Below, one piece after another: positions 27,970-35,692 of a stretch of DNA of 64,000 bases. How positions within the stretch are numbered: the stretch's first letter is position 1; every line of letters begins with the position of its first letter. Under the pieces are notes generated by a model. That model searched no databases and was not told where the DNA came from. It saw only the letters and a list, made by a program, of their open reading frames with translations. This DNA is from Streptomyces europaeiscabiei (lineage in GTDB: Bacteria; Actinomycetota; Actinomycetes; Streptomycetales; Streptomycetaceae), in the NCBI RefSeq assembly GCF_036346855.1, contig NZ_CP107841.1:9180001-9244000 (forward strand), given 5' to 3'. A program made the position numbers and the translations under genes.

Positions 27970-28176
27970 ATGAATTCCTTTCACTGCAAATTCGAGGCCC
28001 GTGTCGAGCGCACTTTCGCCCGTATGAGGACTTGGAATATCCTCCGTGACTACCGCCTCAAGGGCGACAGCGTTCACTCCGTCGTGCTCGTAACCGCGAG
28101 TCTGTTAGCCCCCATCTTCGCCGGGTGCACAGAAATTGGCGGTGCACTCGGATGCGAAAGATCAGTTATGGGCTGA
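27970..28176 (+). pseudogene. DDE transposase C-terminal remnant
   Basis: The frame reads FEARVERTFARMRTWNILRD followed by RLKGDSVH, matching the C-terminal RVE-x-FARMK-TWKILRDCRLKGDGVHHA block of a Streptomyces DDE-superfamily transposase. Only about 40 residues are recognisable, and the conserved end (usually GIARLHNL) has drifted. Confidence 0.65.
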
Positions 28177-28989
28177 CAGAAGCGGACGAGGGGGTGAGGG
28201 CCCCTCGGCGGGTCTTGGCCCAGATGATGTATTGGGCCTCCTTGCAGTCCTTGATGCACGCATGAATCTTGGACCGAGGGACCTAAAAATTTCTTATGGG
28301 CGTTGTGGGGCAGTGCGGTCTAAAACGTCAGTGAGTCAATCCGATCGGCGCGGTCATGGGCACCCTGGCTCTGCACTCTTCACGGATGTCTTTGCACTAC
28401 CGCCGACGTATCCGATTAATGTAAGACTGCATTCATATGCTCATAACATCTGTCCGTCAAGAGGTTCGGTGAGGTTCGATCGCGGCTGGTGCGGACTCGT
28501 GATCGACCTCGGCCCGTTGGCCTCTGGGGGCTCCGTGGTCGAGCTTGCGAGCGCGGCGTGGGTGAAGGCGGTCACGGCTCAGTCAATCGCGTCCGGCCCT
28601 CCGATGAAGTAGGGATCTTCATCGCGCTCCGCGGCTCAGGTCGGCGACCGGTTCAGCGGTAGCTCGGCGGGAGAGCAAGGAGGCGGAGGGGGCCCGGAGC
28701 TTAGTCCGCATGGGCTGGGCGCGCCCGACGTCTAGGTGGCCGACCGCGTGCTGACTCCCCGGAAACGCGCCACTACCTGCGCTGATGTCGACGAGTAGGA
28801 GGTGAGCCGGCGTGCTCGGTAGCTCTGTCGAGCGGTGTGCGATCGATACCGGCCGCCGTGGCGGATGATCCGCTGCGGGTTGCCTGCAGGCGCGAGCCAG
28901 TTGGTTCACAGTCAGTGCTGTATGTACCACAACTGACTGGATGATCCTCCAATGCTTACTGCCTGACAGTTTTCCCGTAAGTCCGACTA
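28177..28989. other. long gap upstream of the rhamnoside-type importer
   Basis: About 800 bp with no convincing gene in either strand and slightly lower GC than neighbours in places (for example around 28270-28460). It contains TAATGTAAGAC near 28417, reminiscent of the boxes at 2857 and 2922. The promoter of the next operon follows immediately. Confidence 0.4.
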
Positions 28990-29035
28990 TTGACACTGTG
29001 GTGAGCGGCGCTCTACGGTCCGCTGGAACGATTCA
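28990..29035 (+). promoter_or_regulatory. promoter with LacI-type operator at the start site
   Basis: TTGACA at 28990-28995 and TACGGT at 29014-29019 are 18 bp apart and fit a housekeeping-sigma promoter. Right after it, TGGAACGATTCA at 29024-29035 matches the LacI-family core TGnAnCGnTnCA, so it would cover the transcription start. The binding-protein gene begins 91 bp further on. The obvious candidate repressor is the LacI protein at 38416. Confidence 0.6.
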
Positions 29036-29125
29036 AACGAGCCTGCGGTGTTGGTCATTCCCGATCCGGCCCGGGCCCCGCGGCGTATCGCGCTCACGCT
29101 CGACCACCTCAATGGAGAGGCGTCC

Positions 29126-30718
29126 ATGAAGCATCAGTTGATTCAGACTCCTGTACTGCGAACCACGAGCAGAATTGCCGGTGTGACGGTCGCGCTCACG
29201 CTGATGGCCGCGTGTACAAGCGGTTCAGAGGGGTCACCCACCGGTGCGCAGGGGGACACGCTTCGAATAGGCGTCCCGGGAGTTGCGACTCCCGCAAGCC
29301 TGGACCCCGCACGGGGGGCGGTTACCGCGGCGAATCTCTTCTTCGATCTTGCCTACGCACCGCTGATCCACATCAACCAGAAGGGCGAGTTCGAGGCCGG
29401 ACTCGCGGAGTCGTGGGAGTACCTCGACGGCAACGAGCACAGGGTCTTCCAGCTATCACTGCGGACCGACGCGCGGTTCTCCGATGGCACGCCGGTGGAC
29501 GCCGAGGCGGTGAAGGCATGGCTCGAGTACTTCATGGAGTCGGGCGGACCGTTCTCCTCGGCCTTCGGCAAGGGCGCCACGGTGGAGACGCCGAGCGATC
29601 GGAAGGTCGTGCTGCGCATGAAAACGCCGAACACTGACGTGGCCTGGCAACTGTCGCAGACCAACGGCGCGGGGTTCGTCGCCGCGACGGCCGGACTGAA
29701 GGGCAAGGCTTTGACACGGAGCACCTTCGGTGCCGGTCCGTACGTCTACGACGCGGGCGAGTCGGTGCCTGGTGACACCTACACCCTGACGCCCAACAAG
29801 CACTACTGGGATCAGTCGGCCATCCGTTGGAAGAAGGTCGTGATCAAGGCCGTACCTTCCGCGACGGCTTTGGTCCAAGGCATGGCCAGCGGTCAGTTCG
29901 GCGCAGGTGTGGGCTCCCTCAACACCATCGGCAGTGCGGAGAAGGCAGGCCTCGGCGTTGTCAGCGGTCAGCTCAGCTGGGACGGCATCAGCATCCTGAA
30001 CCGCGCAGGGGAGCGCAACCCGATGAGCGACGTGAAGGTTCGTCAGGCGCTGAACTATGCCGTGGACCGCGAAACGCTGGTGAAGGGCATCCTCCAGGGT
30101 CACGGAAGGCCGACCGCGGCCTGGGTGACGCTCGACGGCGCCGATCCCGAATCCCAGTCCGCCTATGCATACGATCCGGAGCGAGCGAAGGAACTCCTGG
30201 AAGAGGCGGGGTATCCGTCCGGGATCACCTTCAAGCTGCTGGCGAACTCGGGCGCACTGCCAAGCGGGGTGCCCGCGGAGCAGCTGGTGCAGGCCATGGC
30301 TCAGCAGATGCAAGCGGCGGGGATCACGCTCAAGACCACGTTCGCGACGCCCACCGACCTGATGGCGGAGCAAGCCTCAGGCAAGTACGACGCCACACTG
30401 ACAAGCTTCGGCAGCAACGCCTACGGGACCTACTACCCGGTCTTCGTCTCGCCCAATGCGATCTTGAACCTGGGCAAGGTCACCGATCCGACGATCGAGC
30501 GGCTGACGCGGGAGTATCTTGTCGCGCCCGATCCGAAGGCCCTCTCCCAGAAGATCACGCGGTACGTGACCGACGAGGCGCTGCAGATTCCACTCTTCGT
30601 GCCGGAGTCGGTGATGTACACGACCGGCGCGGTCACCAACGTCGGCTTCCCGACCGACGCGGGCGGCCTCGGGCGGGCGATATACCCCGATCCCAGCGAG
30701 TGGCGGCCGAAGAAGTGA
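29126..30718 (+). CDS. family-5 solute-binding lipoprotein of ABC importer
   Basis: The 530-residue lipoprotein has a signal peptide with lipobox LMAAC (Cys about 30) and the family-5 (oligopeptide/dipeptide type) fold, with FDLAYAPLIHINQKGEFEAG and the segment RKVVLRMKTPN. ATG at 29126 follows a GGAGAGG site by 5 nt. Family-5 receptors bind peptides, nickel or oligosaccharides; the rhamnosidase and esterase genes downstream favour a glycoside here. Its stop overlaps the permease start (TGATG). Confidence 0.93.
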   Translation: MKHQLIQTPVLRTTSRIAGVTVALTLMAACTSGSEGSPTGAQGDTLRIGVPGVATPASLDPARGAVTAANLFFDLAYAPLIHINQKGEFEAGLAESWEYLDGNEHRVFQLSLRTDARFSDGTPVDAEAVKAWLEYFMESGGPFSSAFGKGATVETPSDRKVVLRMKTPNTDVAWQLSQTNGAGFVAATAGLKGKALTRSTFGAGPYVYDAGESVPGDTYTLTPNKHYWDQSAIRWKKVVIKAVPSATALVQGMASGQFGAGVGSLNTIGSAEKAGLGVVSGQLSWDGISILNRAGERNPMSDVKVRQALNYAVDRETLVKGILQGHGRPTAAWVTLDGADPESQSAYAYDPERAKELLEEAGYPSGITFKLLANSGALPSGVPAEQLVQAMAQQMQAAGITLKTTFATPTDLMAEQASGKYDATLTSFGSNAYGTYYPVFVSPNAILNLGKVTDPTIERLTREYLVAPDPKALSQKITRYVTDEALQIPLFVPESVMYTTGAVTNVGFPTDAGGLGRAIYPDPSEWRPKK

Positions 30719-31773
30719 TGTCCCCTCGAGTCCGGAGGGTCGGAGCGCAGACGGTGTCAGCGTCAAGCACCTCAACGGCGGTAGTCCCTACCTCGACCGG
30801 CGCGGCGACACCTGGTCGAAATGGGGGTGCAGCGGTCCGGCTCGTACGTCGGCGGCTGATGCTGGCGATCCCACAACTTCTGATCGTCACCTCGGTCACT
30901 TTCCTGCTGGTGTCGCTCTCACCCGGCGATCCGGCCAGGGCGATCCTCGGATTGCAGGCTCCCCCTGAGTCGGTAGCACGGCTCAGGGCGGAGCTTCGCC
31001 TCGACCAGCCTGTCTGGGTGCAGTACTGGCACTGGCTGGTCGATGCTCTGCACGGTGACCTCGGTGCCTCGATCACCTCGCAACAGCCGGTGACCGACGC
31101 CATCGCACAGGGCCTCCCCGTGACGCTCTCGTTGGTGGTCGGCGGATTGCTGGTGACGTCGGTCATCGGCATAGGCATAGGCGTGCTGACGGCACTGCGC
31201 GGCGGGACCGCCGGCCGGCTCGTCGACGGGCTGGCTCTGGTGGGGTTCGCACTCCCCAACTTCTGGCTCGCGTCCGGGCTCGTCGCGGTCTTCGCCGTGA
31301 CGCTGGGGATGTTCCCGGCTCTCGGATATGTGTCGTTCATCGAATCGCCGTCCGGTTGGTTCATGTCATTGGTCCTGCCGGTCATCGCGTTGGCCGCCGC
31401 AGGTGCTGCGGTCGTCGCGCGGCAGACCCGCGAAGCGATGTCGGGCGTCATCAACTCGGAGTACGTCCGGATGGCACGTGCGCACGGCGTACGGCCGATA
31501 GCCCTGGTGATCCGCTACGAGCTCCGCAACGCCGCCGTCCCCGTGGTCACCGTGATCGGCACGCAGTTCGTCGCGTTGCTGGTCGGCACCCTGTTTATAG
31601 AACAAGTGTTTGCACTGCCCGGCCTAGGTTCGTTGCTGGTCGATGCTGCCCTCTCGCACGACCTGCCGGTCCTGCTGGGCGTCACCGTCACGTTCACGTT
31701 GATGGTCATCGCCGTCAACCTGCTCATCGACGTCTTGTACCTCTGGCTGAATCCCAAGGTGAGAAAGCAATGA
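30718..31773 (+). CDS. ABC transporter permease (DppB/OppB type)
   Basis: A 351-residue inner-membrane permease with a 45-residue polar N-terminal extension, then the DppB features LLVSLSPGDPARAIL, GDLGASIT and the ATPase-docking loop EYVRMARAHGV. It pairs with the permease half of the next gene. Start ATG at 30718 shares a base with the preceding stop; a GTG one codon earlier is possible. The next gene overlaps by ATGA. Confidence 0.93.
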   Translation: MSPRVRRVGAQTVSASSTSTAVVPTSTGAATPGRNGGAAVRLVRRRLMLAIPQLLIVTSVTFLLVSLSPGDPARAILGLQAPPESVARLRAELRLDQPVWVQYWHWLVDALHGDLGASITSQQPVTDAIAQGLPVTLSLVVGGLLVTSVIGIGIGVLTALRGGTAGRLVDGLALVGFALPNFWLASGLVAVFAVTLGMFPALGYVSFIESPSGWFMSLVLPVIALAAAGAAVVARQTREAMSGVINSEYVRMARAHGVRPIALVIRYELRNAAVPVVTVIGTQFVALLVGTLFIEQVFALPGLGSLLVDAALSHDLPVLLGVTVTFTLMVIAVNLLIDVLYLWLNPKVRKQ

Positions 31774-33761
31774 CAAACCTCCTCGGTGTTGATCCGGCTG
31801 GTGCGAGCAGTGACCGGTCTGGCCTGGGCGACGTAGCCGACACGAGGGCGCCGGTGTCGAAGAGCGGCCGACGATCCTGGACCTTCACGACGGCCCTCTC
31901 CGGCGGCTACCTGCTGATCGTTGCGGCGGTCGCCGTCCTTGCGCCGATCATCTGGCCGCATGTCGCCGGTCAGAACGCGGCAGACATCCTGGAGGCCAAC
32001 CAGGGGCCGAGCGGGAACCATCTGCTCGGCACGGATACGGTCGGGCGGGACGTGTTGCTCCGGATCCTGGTGGGAACGGGGCCGACGATGCTCGGGGTCG
32101 TGGAGGGGCTCGCTGTTGTCGCAGTCCTCGGAATCCCCGTCGGTGTTGTTGCCGGCTATTTCCAGGGCCGCGTCGACAAGACGGCGAGCTGGGTCGCCGA
32201 CATCGTGTTCTCCATCCCCGCCATCGTCGTCATCATGGCAGTCCTGGCTGTCTTCCGTGGCAGCATGCTCGCCGCCATGGTGGCCTTCGGTGTCCTGGCC
32301 GCGCCGGGTCTGATGCGGATTGTCCGTGCAGTCACCTTGGAGATATGCGGAGAGCTCTACATTGCTGCCGCGCAAGTGGCAGGCCTGAGTCGGTTCTACA
32401 TCCTCACCCGGCATGTTCTCCCTCGTATACGGGGCACGCTAGCGGTGCAGCTGTCGCTGCTTGGCGCATTGGCACTGCTGGTACAGACCGGCCTCGCGTT
32501 TCTGGGGCTCCTGATCGCACCGCCCGCCCCGTCATGGGGTGGCATGGTGGCCGAGGGCACCAGCGTGCTGGCCCTGAACCCCTGGCTGATCTGGCCGTCC
32601 GGCGCGGTGATCGCGCTGACCGTTCTCGCGTTCGGCTTTCTCAGTGACAGCATCCGCACCAGGACGGGCCGCCAACCCGTTGTCGTCAAACGACCCGATC
32701 GGCGACGGTCCCTGCGCGGCGCTCCTGATGTGACACCGTCGCCTGAGTCGGGGGCGAAGTCGTCGACACCGTGGTTGACGTCGGCTGACGACGATCTGGT
32801 TCGGATACAGGGTTTGCGCGTTTCGGTGGTGACCCAGGCAGGAACGACGCGGATTGTCGATTCCGTGACGCTGTCGATCCGGCCGGGCGAGACCGTCGGG
32901 CTGGTCGGTGAGAGCGGCTGCGGCAAGTCGGTCACGGCAGCCGCGTTGACAGGGGTCCTGCCCGCCAACATGTTCGTGGAGGCCGGCACGATCGAGTTCG
33001 AGGGCGCGGACTTGACCCGGTTGAACCAGCGCGCCCTCCGTAGCGTTCAGGGTCGAAAGATAGGACTGATCGGGCAGGAGCCGATGATCGGTCTGAATCC
33101 CGCGATGCGCATCGGCGCCCAGCTCTCCGAGTTGGTACGGCTGCACCACGGATGCCGCCGCGCGGAAGCACGACGACGGGTCGTCGAACTGCTTGGCAGT
33201 GTGCGACTGCGAGACCCGGAAAGCGTCGCACGGAAGTATCCGCATGAGCTGTCCGGCGGCATGGCGCAACGCGTGGCCATCGCTCGGGCGCTGGCCGGTG
33301 AACCCGAGTTGCTGATCGCCGACGAACCGACAACCGCACTGGATGTGACGGTCCAGGCCGAGATCCTCGACCTGCTCCGCGAGACGCAACAGCAACGCGG
33401 GATGGCCATCCTGCTGATCACACACGACTGGGGTGTCGTGGCCGAACTCTGCGAAAGGGCTGTCGTCATGTACGCCGGACACGTGATCGAGTCGGGGCCG
33501 GTCGAGGGAATCCTAACTCGGCCACATCATCCGTACACAGACCTGCTGCTGTCGTCGGATCCACATCGCTCACGAGGCGTGGACATGCTGCCCACGATTC
33601 CCGGGCTCGTACCTCCACCGGGTTCCTGGCCGGTTGGCTGCCGCTTCGCCGATCGTTGTCCGCGCGTCGAACAGGACTGCAGGGGCGGTCACATCGCTGT
33701 TGAGCAGGTCAACGATTCCCTCGTGCGGTGCCTCCACACCTTGCCGGGAGCGGAGTCATGA
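31770..33761 (+). CDS. fused ABC permease (DppC) and ATPase (DppD)
   Basis: One 663-residue frame joins two usually separate subunits. Residues about 1-300 are a DppC-type permease (NHLLGTDTVGRDVLLRIL and a docking loop IAAAQVAGLSRFYIL). After a 45-residue polar linker, residues about 345-660 are an ATPase with Walker A GESGCGKS, signature LSGGMAQRVAIARAL, Walker B LLIADEPTTALD and a C-terminal oligopeptide-ATPase cysteine motif (CRFADRCP). No stop separates them. Such permease-ATPase fusions exist in actinobacterial oligopeptide-type systems. ATG at 31770 and stop overlap both neighbours. Confidence 0.93.
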   Translation: MTNLLGVDPAGASSDRSGLGDVADTRAPVSKSGRRSWTFTTALSGGYLLIVAAVAVLAPIIWPHVAGQNAADILEANQGPSGNHLLGTDTVGRDVLLRILVGTGPTMLGVVEGLAVVAVLGIPVGVVAGYFQGRVDKTASWVADIVFSIPAIVVIMAVLAVFRGSMLAAMVAFGVLAAPGLMRIVRAVTLEICGELYIAAAQVAGLSRFYILTRHVLPRIRGTLAVQLSLLGALALLVQTGLAFLGLLIAPPAPSWGGMVAEGTSVLALNPWLIWPSGAVIALTVLAFGFLSDSIRTRTGRQPVVVKRPDRRRSLRGAPDVTPSPESGAKSSTPWLTSADDDLVRIQGLRVSVVTQAGTTRIVDSVTLSIRPGETVGLVGESGCGKSVTAAALTGVLPANMFVEAGTIEFEGADLTRLNQRALRSVQGRKIGLIGQEPMIGLNPAMRIGAQLSELVRLHHGCRRAEARRRVVELLGSVRLRDPESVARKYPHELSGGMAQRVAIARALAGEPELLIADEPTTALDVTVQAEILDLLRETQQQRGMAILLITHDWGVVAELCERAVVMYAGHVIESGPVEGILTRPHHPYTDLLLSSDPHRSRGVDMLPTIPGLVPPPGSWPVGCRFADRCPRVEQDCRGGHIAVEQVNDSLVRCLHTLPGAES

Positions 33762-35692
33762 GCGCCGACGAGACACTTCTGGAAGTGCGTGACCTGGCTG
33801 TCGAGTACGACACAGGCCCACACCAGGCGCTGTCCAGGGCAGTCGACGGAGTTAGCTTCACCATCCGCCCAGGAGAGACCCTGGGACTCGTCGGCGAGTC
33901 GGGATCGGGGAAGTCGACCATCGCCAAGGCAGTCCTCCACCTGGTACCCGCGGCCCATGGATCCATCGCGTTCGACGGACGCGACATCACGCGGGTAACC
34001 CCTCAGCAACGAACGGCACTCAGCTCGCAGATCCAGGTCGTCTTCCAGGACCCCTACAGTTCCTTCAATCCCTCCCGCACGATCGAGAGTTCGCTGTGCG
34101 AGATGACGCTGCCCCACGGACATCAGGACCGAGCAGAGGTCCGCCGCCGGGCCGCCGCACTGCTCGAGCGGGTCGGGATGCCCGCGTCGGCCATGGGCAA
34201 GTACCCCGGGGAGTTCTCCGGTGGCCAGCGGCAACGGATCGCGATCGCCCGTGCACTGATGGTGAATCCGCGCCTGCTCGTGTGTGACGAGGCTGTCAGC
34301 GCGCTGGACCTCTCAGTGCAGGCACAGGTCGTCAATCTGCTCCGCTCGATCCAGCGCGTGACCAATCTCGCGATGCTGTTCATCTCGCATGACCTCACGG
34401 TCGTTGAGCACGTTTCGCAGCGGATGCTCGTTCTCTACCACGGCCGCGTGATGGAAACCGGAGGAGCGAAGCAGGTGCACACCGCGCCTGGGCACCCCTA
34501 TACACGTCTGCTCATGGACGCGGTCCCCACGCCGGACCCCACGCGGCGGTCCCGGCACCCCCTGCAGGTGGTCAGCCAGGCACACGAACGCTCCGCCCGG
34601 GAGTGCGTCTTCGCGCCCAGGTGTGCCCACGCCACAGACGTCTGCGAAGAGGTGACTCCACCCGTCGTCGTCCTCGACGAGGGGCATACGGCCACCTGCC
34701 ACCACGCCAGACCAGCGGCTGGACCTGTACTTGCCCCCGCCCCCGAGGACCTGATCGAAGCACCCGAGCCCTCCGGGCTTCCACCATGGGCCGAACTGAT
34801 GCGACGACCGATGCCCGGCATGCCGCCGCTGGACCCCGGGGAGACCACTGACGGCCTGCGCCGCTCGTATCCGGAGCTGTCCGACGTCATGATCGACGAG
34901 GTGGAGATCAATTCCCACGTCCGGGCGCGTTTCTACCACCGCTCGGGCAGCGCCGGCCGGCCGATGCTCGTTTGGGCCCACGGCGGGGCGTTCGTCGCGG
35001 GTGACCTGGACATGCCGGAGGCCAACTGGGTGGGGCTGGCTCTGGCCGGTCGAAATCTCAACGTGCTTTCGGTGGACTACCGAAAGGCACTGGACGGCAC
35101 GGCCTATCCGGCTCCGATGGAAGACGTCCTGGCGGCATGGCGCTGGGCAACCGAGCATGCCGACTCGCTCGGCGCAGGCCCCCTCCACCTCGGCGGAGCA
35201 AGTGCCGGCGGCGCTCTCGCGGCAGCGGCCGCGCTCAAGCTTCGCGACGACTCAGGCACTCTCCCTGCCTCAGTGGCCCTCGTATACCCAAGCCTGCACA
35301 GAGAGCTGCCCCCCTGGAGACGGGACGAGGTCACCAGAATCCGTGACGCCGCCGGTATCACGTACTTCAGCTCATCGTGGATTCGAGACATGGCAGCCAA
35401 CTACCTCGGCGACGGTGGGCCGGACCATGGCCGGTATGCCTTCCCGGGTGAGGCGGAACTCCACGACCTGCCACCCCACCTTCTCCTCCTGGCCGAGCAC
35501 GACACGCTGCGCTCATCGGGTCAGGCCCACGCGGACTCACTTCGTTCCGAGGGCGTCGGGTTCCGCTGCCATGTCGAGCCGGGAACCGTCCACGGGTTCC
35601 TCAACACCCCCCACGCACCGGGTGGAGTCAGCGGCATCGAAGTGATCGCCCAATGGATCAACGAGGGGTACGGCCAAGGAGAGTCCGCATAG
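33758..35692 (+). CDS. fused ABC ATPase (DppF) and alpha/beta-hydrolase esterase
   Basis: The 644-residue protein begins with a DppF-type ATPase: Walker A GESGSGKST at 46-54, signature FSGGQRQRIAIARAL, Walker B LLVCDEAVSALD and CVFAPRCAHATDVC. After about residue 330 it continues, without stop, into a hormone-sensitive-lipase-type esterase: oxyanion motif HGGAF near 408, nucleophile GASAGG with Ser about 482, Asp about 582 (EHDTLR) and His about 612 (GTVHGF). All catalytic residues of both parts are present. I know no standard importer with an esterase fused to its ATPase; it would place deacylation at the cytoplasmic mouth of the transporter. The gene overlaps the previous stop by ATGA. Confidence 0.9.
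   Translation: MSADETLLEVRDLAVEYDTGPHQALSRAVDGVSFTIRPGETLGLVGESGSGKSTIAKAVLHLVPAAHGSIAFDGRDITRVTPQQRTALSSQIQVVFQDPYSSFNPSRTIESSLCEMTLPHGHQDRAEVRRRAAALLERVGMPASAMGKYPGEFSGGQRQRIAIARALMVNPRLLVCDEAVSALDLSVQAQVVNLLRSIQRVTNLAMLFISHDLTVVEHVSQRMLVLYHGRVMETGGAKQVHTAPGHPYTRLLMDAVPTPDPTRRSRHPLQVVSQAHERSARECVFAPRCAHATDVCEEVTPPVVVLDEGHTATCHHARPAAGPVLAPAPEDLIEAPEPSGLPPWAELMRRPMPGMPPLDPGETTDGLRRSYPELSDVMIDEVEINSHVRARFYHRSGSAGRPMLVWAHGGAFVAGDLDMPEANWVGLALAGRNLNVLSVDYRKALDGTAYPAPMEDVLAAWRWATEHADSLGAGPLHLGGASAGGALAAAAALKLRDDSGTLPASVALVYPSLHRELPPWRRDEVTRIRDAAGITYFSSSWIRDMAANYLGDGGPDHGRYAFPGEAELHDLPPHLLLLAEHDTLRSSGQAHADSLRSEGVGFRCHVEPGTVHGFLNTPHAPGGVSGIEVIAQWINEGYGQGESA

Noticed and set aside
28619..28996. Minus-strand 125-codon frame in the gap before the importer
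   Set aside because: No recognisable motifs, mixed composition and overlap with the promoter region make it unlikely to be a gene.
29126..35692. Peptide or nickel importer
   Set aside because: Family-5 systems often carry peptides, but direct overlap with an esterase domain and a rhamnosidase gene makes a glycoside more likely; not excluded.
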